Shown here: positions 39,543 to 50,138 of the stretch, piece by piece | How positions within the stretch are numbered: position 1 is the first letter of the stretch | How the letters are laid out: the number at the start of each line of letters is the position of its first letter | Assembly (NCBI GenBank): GCA_933228895.1 | Contig: OW121857.1 | Span: forward strand, 71,171,672 to 71,235,671 | Origin: Platycnemis pennipes | Taxonomy: Eukaryota; Arthropoda; Insecta; Odonata; Platycnemididae | Length of the DNA: 64,000 bases | Direction: 5' to 3' | Made by a program: the position numbers and the translations under genes | The notes under the pieces: model-generated | Databases searched by the model: none | Seen by the model: the letters and a program-made list of their open reading frames with translations, nothing else | Told to the model about the DNA's origin: nothing

Positions 39543-39956
39543 CCGCCGGGAGGAGGTCATCATCACACGTCTGAGGATAGGGCACAGTCCCCTGACTCAC
39601 TCCTACCTCTTCACTGAAGAGAAAACTCCACCTCGGTGTGAAGAATGCGACTCTCCTCTCAGCATTAGGCATATCCTGACAGAGTGTGATAAATACCGGG
39701 ACGTTCGAAGGCGGTTAAAAATTAGGGGAGGCCTAGAAAATCTCCTAGGGGATCACCCTGATGAACTTGATAGCATAATATTATTTCTAAAAGTTATTGT
39801 CTCTTCCCTAAATTGTAAGGATGAGATAAAATGGAAATAAGTTCTTTAAGAAATAGTAGTGGTAATTAGATACACAATAACGTTAGTTGAAGAGACAAGG
39901 GTGTAAAATGACCTGGACGTCGACGCACCCTTAAACAACAACACTACTACTACTAC
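39541..39956 (+). mobile_element. I9: short I-group 3' fragment inside RTE
   Basis: It starts SRREEVIITRLRIGHS and includes the C-terminal finger CEECDSPL...H...C of ORF2, a short altered C-terminus ending at the TAA 39,838-39,840, the 3' hairpin at about 39,900-39,930 and a CTA tail. No duplication was found, and RTE sequence is missing at the junction, so insertion came with or was followed by a deletion. Confidence 0.85.
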
Positions 39957-40818
39957 TGAATCTTTGCCTAATCATGATGTAGTCTAGTTGGTACCTTCCA
40001 GTATCTCCCGGCATTTTCCACGTGTACCTACGCCTAGGGTGGTGTTTAAACCACGTGTTTGTAATCACTAAATTATTCCTTCTACAGAACTCCACTACTT
40101 TCTCGCCCCGGTCATTCCTTACACCCAGACCATACTCCCCTACTTCACTTCCGTCCCTCCCTTCCCCTACTACAGCGTTCCAATCTCCCATAATTATTAG
40201 GTTCTTCCTGCCCTTTACTTTCCCGATAAATTCTTCCAACTGGTCATATACTTCGTCCACTTCCTCTTCTCTATGCCCCCCCTGTTGGCATGTACACCTG
40301 TACTACGACTATATTTGCCGGTATCGCTTTGATTTCTATCGCTAGTATTCTATCGCTAGTATTCTATCGCTTACCTGTTCCACATTCAACACCCTTTTTC
40401 CTAATGTTGCATTCAATACAACTGCCACTCCCCGCTGGCTCTCTTCCCCTCCACTGTATATAACCCTGTACTTTTCACTCCAGAAGTCCCCCTGGTCTCT
40501 CCATCTTACTTCGCTTAATCCCAACAAATCGATCTTTCCCATCTCCATTTCACGCTTAATATTCTCTAGTTTTCCTGCCCTTAACATAGTCCTAACGTTC
40601 CATGTCCCGATCCTTAGCATTGCTGCTCTCTTCTCTGGTTTATTCTTCGGTACCGCTGCTGTTGCCGCTGCTACTGTTATTCTTTTCGTGCAAGGATTTC
40701 GTGAGATGACGACCGCAGAGTCCTTGCTTACCCTGCTGCCGGGTACGACACCCGTTCCAATAATTTGGTCCCGGGCCCCGTAGTTGCCAGGATTCATTTC
40801 TCTATTGTTCAAGTCCAT
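39957..40818 (-). pseudogene. RTE endonuclease, frameshifted
   Basis: The ATG at 40,818 (MDLNNREMNPG) begins a frame with RIGTWNVRTMLRAGKL, LLGLSEVRW and GVAVVLN. After a shift near 40,300 another frame has IIMGDWNAVVGEGRD, NTWFKHHPRRRYTW and YQLDYIMIRQRF. These are the conserved RTE endonuclease blocks. It stops at 39,957, before the expected SDH motif. Confidence 0.85.
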
Positions 40819-41125
40819 TGTGATCTTGGGAGAGTTTAATTGAGGTGGTTTCCCGTTGCCTGCCTCAATAGTGTTTTTAACGTGACACCATCACTTGTTA
40901 GGCCGCCCCACTGGGGTCAGACGCCTTCTCACAGCCGCCTCATTGAGGAACAGACGCTGCGAGTACGGTACGTGGACTACCTTTCGTCAGGCTCCTCCCC
41001 TTCGACCTGTCTGGCATGGGTGACCCTACCAGGAGCAATGTTAGTTACTCCCGCCAGTGTAGCTCTAGGGGTCACGGGAACACGCAAGCCCCAATCCCAC
41101 CACGACAAGGCATAGTCCATGGGGA
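40819..41125 (-). promoter_or_regulatory. RTE 5' UTR
   Basis: About 300 bp of GC-rich sequence upstream of the RTE ATG on the minus strand, starting at the duplication boundary. It includes GCCTTGTCGTGG and, just before the ATG, GGGAAACCACCTCAATTAAA and TCCCAAGATCACA. I infer promoter and leader from its position. Confidence 0.55.
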
Positions 41126-41140
41126 AGGGCGGGATTTGAT
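41126..41140 (+). repeat. Target-site duplication, right copy (RTE in TIR transposon)
   Basis: AGGGCGGGATTTGAT is identical to 38,344-38,358. Confidence 0.9.
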
Positions 41141-42429
41141 AAAACAATGAAATCAATGTGAAAGGTTTATTGAATATCTCACGTACAAAACAAAAAAGAT
41201 CAAATATTCTGCATATCACATTACTATTAGCACTCTTCGAAGAAGAATCATTCCCACTGCCATCTAAACTCTGATCGATTCCATTGTCACATCATCAGAA
41301 CTGATTTCATCACCAGAGGCTGATGAACTGGAGAATGAATCAGGCTTCTCCTCATGCATTGCCTCCAGGTGCAACCTGTCCTCAACCATGGCTACTGCTC
41401 TTCTCCTGTTTCACCTATCAACCTACACAGACAGCACAACGCATACTTCAACACAAGCCCTTCAAAAACTATCACAATAAACATCGTATAAATGCAAACT
41501 TGTGATGCAGTCCGATAGAATATTTGATCATAGAGTCGGCAATCAGACATTGCGACATATAATGTGATAACTCGCATTGTAATTGGAACTTAAAAAGTTC
41601 TTAATGTGACAATGCTGAATCTTTAATTACTATTGAGATGAGTAAGTGACCATGACGAATTTAAGAACTACGGAATTAATCTTCAGCAAATAGAGTTAAC
41701 TAAATGCAATGACAATTTCAAATATCAACACACCAGACCAGCAACAATTCGGTCAGAAAAACCTTAAAACAAAACGGAGTGCTAAGGGGAACAACCATAG
41801 AGAATCAATCAGGCTAATCAAAAAATACAATTGAAAACAGGCATTTAGTCAGCGCCGGCAGGCAAATGAATAGGATTACCTTGATCAAAATGACGGCTCC
41901 CCAGTAACAAGAAAAAAGAAGTTATACTTTTTGTGTTGCTTGCCATCCAGAGGTGAAACAGGGAACTGCGTGAAATTTTGCAAACATTCGTGAACACTTT
42001 CCCCACTGACAGATCTTCATAACTTCCTCTGCTCTCGCCCGACGTGTTCGATTGTAGAATTCAAGAGGCGACAAGTACAAATGGAGTCATTAAATGTTAT
42101 TAAGTTTTGGTATCAAAACACTGTAGACATAGCCGCACGTTTCCTGAAACAGAGATTTTGTTTAAAAAAATAGATTCATTTTAATAGGGAATGAAACCAA
42201 TAAATTCTGAAAGAGAAATGTGAAAAGTATACTGGCTGATGCGGATAGTTGAGCGCAGCGGCGCGATAAGCACACAATTCTTCAACTCTTTTAGAAACAA
42301 ATTACACTGCCTGAAGTTCGTGCGACTTCCTGTGTTACCAAGGTCCTTGATCATGAAAAGCGAAAATCCATAGAAAAACCGACCACGATATTTCTTGAAG
42401 GTTTACAGATCACTCCATAGAACTAAACA
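41141..42429. other. Non-coding interior of the TIR transposon
   Basis: About 1.3 kb, AT-rich, without an ORF above noise in any frame. No motif was recognised until the subterminal repeats begin at about 42,430. Confidence 0.5.
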
Positions 42430-42558
42430 TTTCTTGACGTCATCTTGACATCACCTGGAGTGCTTCGTTACACAGAGGTCAGTATCAGGTCCCATGATGT
42501 GAGGTACATCACTATGATGTCAAAATGATGTCATTGTGACTTTCGTGTTCCACCTGGG
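42430..42558. repeat. Right terminal and subterminal repeats of the TIR transposon
   Basis: TTGACGTCATCTTGACATCACC, cited in part, starts a series of TGACATCA, GATGTCAAAATGATGTCA and TGTGAC motifs that ends in GTGTTCCACCTGGG, the inverse of the left end. Confidence 0.65.
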
Positions 42559-42561
42559 GTC

Positions 42562-42660
42562 ACACGTCACTTGATTTCACTTTCTTGCTAATCTTTAGTG
42601 TTCGCCGGTGCCCCCGGGCCTATAATCTGTTGTCTTCATGCAGCGTAATCACTTACTTTT
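42562..42660 (-). other. Possible copia leader with primer-binding-like site
   Basis: On the minus strand TTATAGGCCCGGGGGCAC at about 42,635-42,618 resembles the internal tRNA-Met primer site of copia elements. Beyond the TIR transposon the same strand leads into the copia gag ATG at 38,051. If correct, the TIR transposon inserted into a copia leader. This is inference from position and weak similarity. Confidence 0.3.
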
Positions 42661-42884
42661 TGATTCGCGTAACAGACGAACACAAGATTGATCATTGGGC
42701 ACGTTCTTTATCTGACAAGTACTACTACCATACAGAAGAGCGCCAGAACAAATGAACATCGAAATGAGAGGTGCTAACTTGGACCTGGCATAGACAAATG
42801 AATAGTTACTTCCACAATGTTGGGATCACAAAATAACAAGTACATATAAACAACAACCTGTTCCAAATGAACCAAAAATATGTA

Positions 42885-43071
42885 AGACTGAACTTTGTGA
42901 TGTTGCATGTCATAGAAGTGTGGTGGACACATATATTCTTCAAGAATCTGTAAAATTTAAGTTTTGTTCAGTTAGATATGTTTCCACGGAAGATTATGTG
43001 GCAGATTTATTTAGCAAGTCATTGCCAGCTGATAGCTCACAAAGGTTTTGTGACATGCTAGCATTGTCATA
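42885..43071 (+). pseudogene. Copia pol C-terminal end (RNase H)
   Basis: One frame reads YILQESVKFKFC, VRYVSTEDYVADLFSKSLP and then CDMLALS before TAA at 43,069-43,071. The pattern 'V-T-E-x-x-A-D-x-x-x-K-x-L-P' is the copia RNase H C-terminus. Only about 60 codons are preserved. It lies on the + strand, opposite to the copia gag and integrase pieces, so it is another copy. Confidence 0.7.
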
Positions 43072-43120
43072 AGTATGTTAATTAGTTTTTTTTAATTTAC
43101 TGTGGTTGAAAAAAAATTTG

Positions 43121-43352
43121 CTTGTTGTTGTGGTGTATTTACTGTTGTTGTGGTGTATTTACTGTTGTTGTGGTGTATTTACTGTTGTTGTGGTGTATTT
43201 ACTGTTGTTGTGGTGTATTTACTATTGTTGTGGTGTATTTACTATTGTTGTGGTGTATTTACTGTTGTTGTGGTGTATTTACTGTTGTTGTGGTGTATTT
43301 ACTGTTGTTGTGGTGTATTTACGGTTGTTGTGGTGTATTTACGGTAGTTGTG
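43121..43352 (+). repeat. 20-bp minisatellite, about 11.5 units
   Basis: The unit ACTGTTGTTGTGGTGTATTT repeats head to tail almost perfectly. The variants are ACTATTG in two units and ACGGTTG in one. It begins about 50 bp after the copia stop codon, so it sits in the 3' UTR or LTR of that copy. Because the unit is not a multiple of three and has no stop, all three + frames stay open. Confidence 0.95.
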
Positions 43353-44235
43353 TTACAGCAGATAACTCTACCCTTTTGGAACATTTTGTAGGTTGCTGTA
43401 AGGGTATATATAGATTTGTACATTTTGTCTTATGTATTGTCTTTGTCAAAAATCTTGAAGTGTTGGTATACGTCGGAAGCATTTCCAGATTTCTTGTGCT
43501 ATTCATTATTCGTGTCTTCAGAAGGCAGTGAGCGCATGATACTATGGGAGGAAGATATGAATATTGTGACAGTGAGTATGTTGAGACTCCTGTAGGTAAA
43601 TGGAGATTTAACCAAGAGAATGTGGAGTTATTAATAACCGTTTAAAATTATTCTGAATTCATAGGTTGCTCTTAATTGGTTTTATTCTGGGGATAATGCA
43701 AAATGATAAATATACATATTTATTTATTAATGTCACGTTGCTGGGAATTATTTATATGGACAAGCTATGAACTCTTAATTTTGCTGTGACTATGCACAAT
43801 GATACAGGACCAGATTCCTCATCAGTGGTTAAATAGAAGTTATTAAAGGTGTACCAGCCTCCTCTCTACATCATCCTAGCTGCAGTCCCACAAGGTTCAC
43901 TCCTTAACGATAATCATTAGCAGGTTGAGAGTGAGTTAACATTTCAATGAGAAACCCTTATTATAGGATTCTAAGTACATTTTAGGGGTGGTGTCTTATC
44001 ATGAATTTTAATAATTTTCACATAGTGCTGTGATATGAACCATGAGGTTCATAAATAACTCAGGACTGATAGATCGCAGCAAGGCACCTTGCTCTCATGT
44101 TTTACGGGACACAATTATGATTTTGGATTGATCGTGGCATAAAAATCAGTACGGGGAATGTATGAGTAAATAAGTTGGTAATGTGATAAATTCAAGCAAA
44201 AATTCAATGTATGCACCACCTCAAGTTACCAATTT
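43353..44235. other. Non-coding gap after the minisatellite
   Basis: About 880 bp. A TATA-like GTATATATAGATTTG occurs at about 43,405, compatible with a copia LTR promoter, but LTR ends could not be fixed. No ORF is supported. Confidence 0.3.
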
Positions 44236-44460
44236 TCTCCATAGACTTTAGCCTCGCATGATATTAAGCATACTTCTTATGACACTAACAGATATTTCTC
44301 ATAAGATTCATATGGCTTCTCATAACACTTACAAGAAATCTTATAAGTTCTAAAGAGGAGTCTCTAAGTTCTCATAGCTTCTCATAAGATCTCATAACTT
44401 CTCATTAGATATGAGAAATGTCAATGAGAACTATGAGAAATTTCCAATAGGGCACTCCAT
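44236..44460. repeat. Dispersed repeat with CTCATAA motifs, possible MITE
   Basis: The first 75 bp match 28,733-28,803. The rest contains many copies of TTCTCATAA and its complement (TTATGAGA/ATGAGAA), so the segment can fold on itself. It ends near 44,455. It may be a small inverted-repeat element; no terminal duplication was seen. Confidence 0.45.
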
Positions 44461-44666
44461 CAACCATCACTTATATAGCCCCCTGAATGCGGAAAAAGAT
44501 CATAAGTTTGCCCAGCGCCCAGCGAGACTAAAATAAAGCAAGCGAGACAGAAGGAAAAACATAGACAGAAAATTAAACGCTGAAACTACTACCCAGGTCA
44601 GGCACTCGTTTACCCTTTTTTTTAAAGCCCACACTTGCTACTAGATCCCCTCTTAACATAACTCCA

Positions 44667-45983
44667 ATGGCCTTTAATATACTTCAATGGAACTGTAACG
44701 GATTTCATCGTCACAGAGAAGATGTTGACCTTTTGATTAGAGATTTCAATCCTGACTGCATAGGCCTCCAGGAGGCTCACTTCAAACCATCCCATACAGG
44801 TGACATAAGAGGCTACAAGGTTTCTTGCCACGACGACACAAGCGGACAAGTGCTCATGTGCAACTATGCCGCAAAAATTTTAACGATGAGGATGCACCCA
44901 TGTTTTAACCTTGTTAAAACTCGCTTTTTAGAACTTTTTAATCGCAGGACAAAAGCCACTCGGCCTGTAAGTGTATGTTTCCACAATTTTATTCGTGAAC
45001 GAGGTATTCTATTACCAGAAATGTACCCCATCAGGCATTCTAGTCACCCGCCATGGTTAACTCCCGCTCCCGACATAAAAATGTCCCTTTACAACCGACA
45101 AAAGGCTTTTACCACCGCTGAAGAGTACCAGCAACAATTCTTAATGTTTCTTAACCAACATCCAGAATTAGTTCCCGTGTTTACAGACGGCTCGAAGGCG
45201 GATACAGCTTGTGCCTGTACGGTTGTATCATCTCACCATGGAGTCATCAAAGCAAAACTCAGCCCGCTGTGTAGTATTTACACAGCGGAAGTGTTAGGCA
45301 TTAAAACGGCTCTTGATGGGATAAATGTAAACGGTGGCTCCTTTGTGGTCTGCTCAGACTCCATGAGCGCCCTAAAAGCCATTTCCGGCTTTTCTCCTTT
45401 GCACCGTATTGTCCAGGATATTCACTCCTCGCTGCTCTCCCTTCACAGGAAGGGAACCACTGTCTGCTTTCTTTGGATCCCTGGACATGTGGGAATTGCC
45501 GGAAATGAGGCAGCCGATTCTGCCGCAAAACACGCTCTCAATCTTGACGATCTTAAGTCGACGCTGGTATTTTGTGAAGATCTACGAGCCTCACTCAAGA
45601 GCTCAGTTCTTCAACAGTGGAGGGAGTCGTGGAGAATCATCACAAATAACAAACTGCGCACAGTTATACCGGTGACGTCAGCGTGGCCCACTTCCGTCAG
45701 GAGGAGCCGCCGAGAGGAAGTCGTCATCACCCGGTTGAAGATAGGGCACAGCCCAATGACCCACTCCTTTCTCTTCACAGAAGAGAAATTGCCACCTCGG
45801 TGTGATGACTGCGACTGTCCTCTTGGAATTCGGCATATCCTGACGGAGTGTGACAGATACCGGGACGTACGTAACCGACTGAATATTACGGGTGATTTAG
45901 GGACCATTATAGGTGACGAAATAGATGCTATCGACCGTGTAATTTTATTTTTAAAGGAAACTGGGCTTTTTAATAAATTATAA
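44667..45983 (+). pseudogene. Chimeric 438-codon ORF: I10 endonuclease start fused to I11 ORF2 end
   Basis: Codons 1 to about 60 (MAFNILQWNCNGFHRH to HDDTSG) are the ORF2 N-terminus of I10. From 44,846 the frame passes without a break into the late RT region of I11 (LMCNYAAKIL) and on through RNase H (FTDGSKADT, TAEVLGI, CSDSMSAL, GNEAADSAA) and the C-terminal finger. The 10-bp duplication at the joint shows it is an insertion product, not an evolved gene. RT motifs A to C are absent. Confidence 0.88.
44836..44845 (+). repeat. Target-site duplication, left copy (I11 in I10)
   Basis: ACACAAGCGG is identical to 46,166-46,175. It codes for DTSG in I10. Confidence 0.88.
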
Positions 45984-46165
45984 ATACAGTCTTTAACGAT
46001 ATTAAATGATTTTATGTGCTGACAAATTGTAGAATAAGCTCCATACCTGATTTCCGGTAATGTAATGTCTACGGCTTCAAAATTAATGTTATATATCTGA
46101 AAAGCAGTGGTGCAAAATGACCATGCTGTCGACGCACCCTAAATACTAACTCTACTACTACTACT
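44846..46165 (+). mobile_element. I11: 5'-truncated I-group element nested in I10
   Basis: It starts in ORF2 downstream of RT and ends with a 3' UTR, the hairpin (about 46,107-46,140) and a (CTA)n tail. The 3' UTR closely matches that of I16 at 58,985-59,155, so both belong to one subfamily. Confidence 0.9.
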
Positions 46166-46567
46166 ACACAAGCGGCAATAGAGGCCAGGGAGGAGTAGCC
46201 TTGGCGACTCGGGAGGCCCTTTACACCTCTCGAGTTGACCTAATCACGCCGCTACAGGCGGTTGCTGTAACTGTGGCAACGCCAGACTTAATCACACTCT
46301 GCAACGTGTACTTCCCAGAGTGGGTACCCATGACTAGACATAACCATGACGCCCTCCTACGCCAATTACCGAAACCTTATGCTCTTTTCGGGGATTTTAA
46401 CGCTCATAACTGTGTATGGGGAGGCCCTGAGGCCCAAACAAACCGAAGAGGTCGCCTTTTACTACGTTTTATAGATGACTGTGATCTATTTGTACTAAAC
46501 AACAGTGAATACACTCGCTTCAACAGTTTTAATGGGGAGTTCTCAATTATTGATTTATTTCTGTGTA
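46166..46567 (+). pseudogene. I10 ORF2 endonuclease continuation
   Basis: After the right duplication copy it reads SGNRGQGGVAL, REALYTSRV, LFGDFNAHNCVWG, FNGEFSIIDLFLC. It ends before the SDHFP motif, at the Tigger 2 insertion. The frame is open across the whole piece. Confidence 0.85.
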
Positions 46568-47027
46568 GGGGAAGGTGGGGCAAAATGGAATGGTTAAGCT
46601 TTACTTGACAGTAAGTGCTAGCCAAACATGCTCAGAACCAGAAATTTTAGTTGGGTCAGATACTTAAGTTTATCTGCTACTACACTAAAATTTATACAGT
46701 GAAATGTCCGTATAATTTTTCACAGTAACCTTTTTTTTCGATAGCTGCACTTTTTTCACTTTGCCCCCTGGTGGGGGTAAAGTGAAATGGTATTGGGGCA
46801 AAGTGAAATTTGACTTCATTTGTAAAATAAGGCATCCATATATTTTTTTCTATAAATAAACACATTTATTTTTGATAGAACATTTTAAAGAGGGTGACAG
46901 TGCCACTGTCATTTTTAATTTCAGTGATTATACATGACATAGAAAAAATAAAACAGCCCTTCTTAAAAAAAAACAATTCACACTTATTCAGATGATGCAT
47001 AAATAGACATTAGGTACTTTCCTCTAC

Positions 47028-47697
47028 CTACTGAAATTTAATTTTACCATGTCTTAACTTGAAGACCTTCATTAGATGCCCGACTACCTCTTTTTCATAA
47101 ATAACACTTTCATCACTTTTGTCTGGAAACACAAAAATATCCTTGTGCTGGCAGTACCCTCTCATAAACTGGACCTCATAGGATGATTTTCTTACTTTTT
47201 TTACTTGTGCAACAAAGTCTTTGCTAGTACCCCTATCATTTTTCATTTTTACAAGAATGAAGTCGTCAACATTAATTTTTGTTTTTTCTACGGTGAACAT
47301 TTTACCCTCCACCAGTGAAGAGTCAGAGGAGTCACTAATATTGAAGAGTGATCCTTTGCTTAGCATAATGCTGTCCTCTTCATCTGAGGAGGATTCAGAA
47401 CTAATCTTTCTGTTATTTGCCACATTCTTGTTTTTCTTATCTCTCATGAGTCTCCTTCTTATATTTTTCAGTGACTTCTTTGGCACTTGATGTTTTTTAC
47501 CGGCTTTTAAATCAGCCAAATAAGGGGAATTTGTCAGGATAACTGTTTTCCCTCTTTTTCGTTGCACTTTTCTTGGTCCAGCTTTTGGAATGGGCATTAT
47601 GTTCTCAGGGGTCACAGGAACTGCAGTCTCCTCTTCTTCGTGGCATGGTTTTGACGTCTCAGAGCATTCTTCCGAGGGCTGAACCTGTGGCAAAAAA
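47028..47697 (-). pseudogene. Tigger 2 transposase C-terminal region
   Basis: The frame reads FLPQVQPSEE, IMPIPKAGPRKVQRKRGKT, ILTNSPYL and then a Ser/Asp-rich and Lys-rich region. The PIPKAGPRK and RKRGK motifs are typical of the tail after the DDE domain in arthropod pogo/Tigger proteins. It continues the N-terminal part across I12. Confidence 0.8.
47685..47697 (+). repeat. Target-site duplication, left copy (I12 in Tigger 2)
   Basis: CTGTGGCAAAAAA is identical to 50,126-50,138. On the minus strand both copies code for FLPQ. Confidence 0.93.
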
Positions 47698-49955
47698 GGG
47701 TAGTTTTCCACCCTCCTGGCGGCAGTCCACAGTAGTCCCCATTCTCAAACAGGGTAAAGATAGAGCTGACCCGAATAATTATAGACCCATCTCCCTTACT
47801 AGTTGCCTGTGCAAGGTAATGGAAAGAATGGTAAATCGGCGTCTCGTTTGGTGGTTGGAGCGCCGAAATCTTCTTTCGAATATTCAATGCGGCTTTAGAC
47901 GCGGCCGATCGACCGTTGACCACCTGGTCAGAGCCGACAATTTCATCCAGGAGGCCTTTCTTCTCCGTCAACACGTCATAGGTGTCTTCTTCGACATGGA
48001 GAAGGCATACGACCGAGTGTAGCGGCATAAGATATTAATGACTCTACATGAGTGGGGTTTGAGGGGCAATTTACCGATTTTTATCAAGAATTTTTTTAAC
48101 TGATCGTGTTTTTAAAGTTAAAATAGGTAGACACATATCCAAATTTTATCGGCAGGACATTGGAGTTCCACAGGGTTCAGTTTTAAGTGTGACACTCTTC
48201 GCAATTGCGATCAACGACATAGCTAAATGCATTAAACCTCCACTCATGGGATCTCTGTTCGTTGACGACCTAGCAATATTTTGCAGGTCGTCCAAAATAG
48301 CCACTGCAACCAGAGTGACTCAGTTGGCTCTAAACAAACTGGAGGTTTGGACGCGGAGGAATGGCTTTAAGTTTTCCTCGGATAAGTGCAAATGCGTCCA
48401 TTTTTACCGGGTGAGGGGACATTACATCCCGCCAACTTTGTCACTCAATGGCAAAACTCTCCCGTATGTGGAGTCCGTCTGATTTCTCGGTATGACTTTT
48501 GACTACCGACTGAACTGGCGTGAACACATACAGATTCTGAGAGATAAATGTCTACGGACTCTAAATATTTTAAAATTTTTAAGTAACACAACTTGGGGTG
48601 CCGATCGAATGTCCATGCTTTTATTATATCGCGCACTCGTACGTTCCAAACTGGACTACGGGTCAGTTGTTTACGCTTCCAGTCGCGACTCTTACTTAAG
48701 GTCGTTAACAACAGTACACAACGCAGGGCTTCGTATTTCTACTGGTGCTTTCCGGACCAGTCCGGTCCTCAGCATTTATGCTGATTCCGGGGAGCCTCCG
48801 TTACCGTACCGTAGGAACATACTGATGTGCTCCTATGTGGCGAAAATTTTAGCTGCCAAGAATCACCCGTGTTTCAATTTGATTTTTAACCCTAGATTTA
48901 TGGAACTTTTTAATCGACGGACAAGAGCTACCAAGCCGCTTAGTGTTCGTTTTAATTTATTTATTCAGGGTGTCGGGTTAAGACTCCCAGATGTTTATCC
49001 AGTTGGGTACTCGAGTTACCCTATGTGGATTATTCCGCCGCCGGACATCCATATGGCACTTGGTAGGCGCCATAAATCCCACACCACTGCTCTAGAATAC
49101 CAGCGCCTCTTCAACGAATTTCTCTGTCGCCACTCCGATTTCATCCCTGTATACACGGATGGATCGAAGTCGGATGCAGCCTGTTCGTGCGCGGTTACCT
49201 CGTCCCATCACGGTGTCGTCCAATCCGGGCTCAATACGCTGTGTAGCGTGTACACAGCGGAACTTCTGGCTATTAATATGGCCCTTGAAGGTATTAGGGG
49301 TTCTTCGGGGTCTTTTGTCATCTGCACGGACTCAATGAGCGCGCTACAATCCATTTCCGTCTTTTCTTCACCACACCCTATTGTCCAGCGAATACATACT
49401 ACCCTTTTATCCCTTAATAGAAAGGGAATCAAAGTTATTTTTCCCTGGGTCCCAGGACATATGGGTATTGCTGGAAATGAGAAGGCGGATGCAGCTGCAA
49501 AAGAAGCGCTAAATATCCCTGAGCCGACGACGACGCTAGTACCCTATCAGGATCTGCAAGCCTCTCTCCGTAAAATAGTCCTAGAGCAGTGGAGTGCACT
49601 TTGGAGCGATGTCCTAAACAATAAGTTACGGGCAATTAAACCGGTAACGTCAGGGTGGCCCACTTCCGTCAGGGGTAGTCGCAGAGAAGAAGTGGTCATC
49701 ACACGATTAAGAATCGGGCATTGCGCCCTGACCCACTCGTTCCTCTTTACAGAAGAGAAAATTCCTCCGCGATGTGATGACTGTGACTGTCCTCTCAGTG
49801 TGCGACATATCCTGACGGAGTGTGACAAATACCGGGACACACGTAACAGGCTAGGCATCAACGGCGACCTAGAACACGTTCTAGGCAACGATGCTGATCG
49901 CCTATGCTATGTTATTACCTTTTTAAAAGAAATAAACTTAATGAATAAAATCTAA
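47698..49955 (+). pseudogene. I12 ORF2 fragment (RT, RNase H), broken
   Basis: RT starts at YRPISLTSCLCK and has FFDMEKAYDRV followed by a TAG at 48,020-48,022. A T-run insertion at about 48,095 shifts the frame. GVPQGSVLS and FVDDLAIF follow. A TGA at 48,480-48,482 interrupts again. The rest (48,492-49,955) is open: YTDGSKSDA, TAELLAI, CTDSMSAL, GNEKADAAA and the finger CDDCDCPL...H...C. Confidence 0.9.
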
Positions 49956-50125
49956 TTTATTGTCATAAACTGGACCTTTTATACTACTTTTGATTTTTAC
50001 TCTATATTTATATTTCTACTTTTTTATATTTCTACATATTTATTATTATAAATTAGATTGTGCGTGGTGCAAAATGACCATAGTTGTCGACGCACCCTAT
50101 AAACCTAAATCTACTACTACTACTA
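47698..50125 (+). mobile_element. I12: 5'-truncated I-group element nested in Tigger 2
   Basis: It begins just before the RT domain (GSFPPSWRQSTVVPIL) and ends in a hairpin (about 50,066-50,097) and a (CTA)n tail. Its last 230 bp are almost identical to the end of the non-autonomous element I2. Confidence 0.92.
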
Positions 50126-50138
50126 CTGTGGCAAAAAA
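50126..50138 (+). repeat. Target-site duplication, right copy (I12 in Tigger 2)
   Basis: CTGTGGCAAAAAA is identical to 47,685-47,697. Confidence 0.93.

Larger units (their letters stand above)
38359..41125 (-). mobile_element. RTE-clade retrotransposon (minus strand) with internal loss
   Basis: It is bounded by an exact 15-bp duplication. Minus-strand order: 5' UTR (41,125-40,819), endonuclease (40,818-39,957), an I-group 3' fragment in opposite orientation, then RT (39,542-38,434) and the 3' end. About 1 kb between endonuclease and RT is missing at the I9 position. The motifs and the ORF start are typical of arthropod RTE elements. Confidence 0.85.
38096..42558. mobile_element. DNA transposon with terminal inverted repeats, no transposase, interrupted by RTE
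   Basis: The left end CCCAGGTAGAACACC and the right end GTGTTCCACCTGGG are inverted repeats with about one mismatch in 12. Both ends continue into subterminal repeats of TGACGTCA, GATGTCA and ATCTTGAC motifs (38,112-38,300 and 42,430-42,540). Without the nested RTE the element is about 1.7 kb and non-coding, so it is a non-autonomous element of unknown superfamily. A degenerate 8-bp duplication is possible but not convincing. Confidence 0.7.
44521..46567 (+). mobile_element. I10: I-group element fragment split by I11 and cut by Tigger 2
   Basis: It begins in the last codons of ORF1 (SETKIKQARQKEK...KIKR, stop at about 44,581), continues with the ORF2 start at ATG 44,667 and is interrupted at 44,845 by I11. 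It resumes at 46,166 and runs through the endonuclease to about 46,567, where a TA marks the Tigger 2 end. Confidence 0.85.

Noticed and set aside
43102..43531. Three overlapping Val/Leu/Cys-rich ORFs
   Set aside because: They are translations of the 20-bp minisatellite in its three frames.
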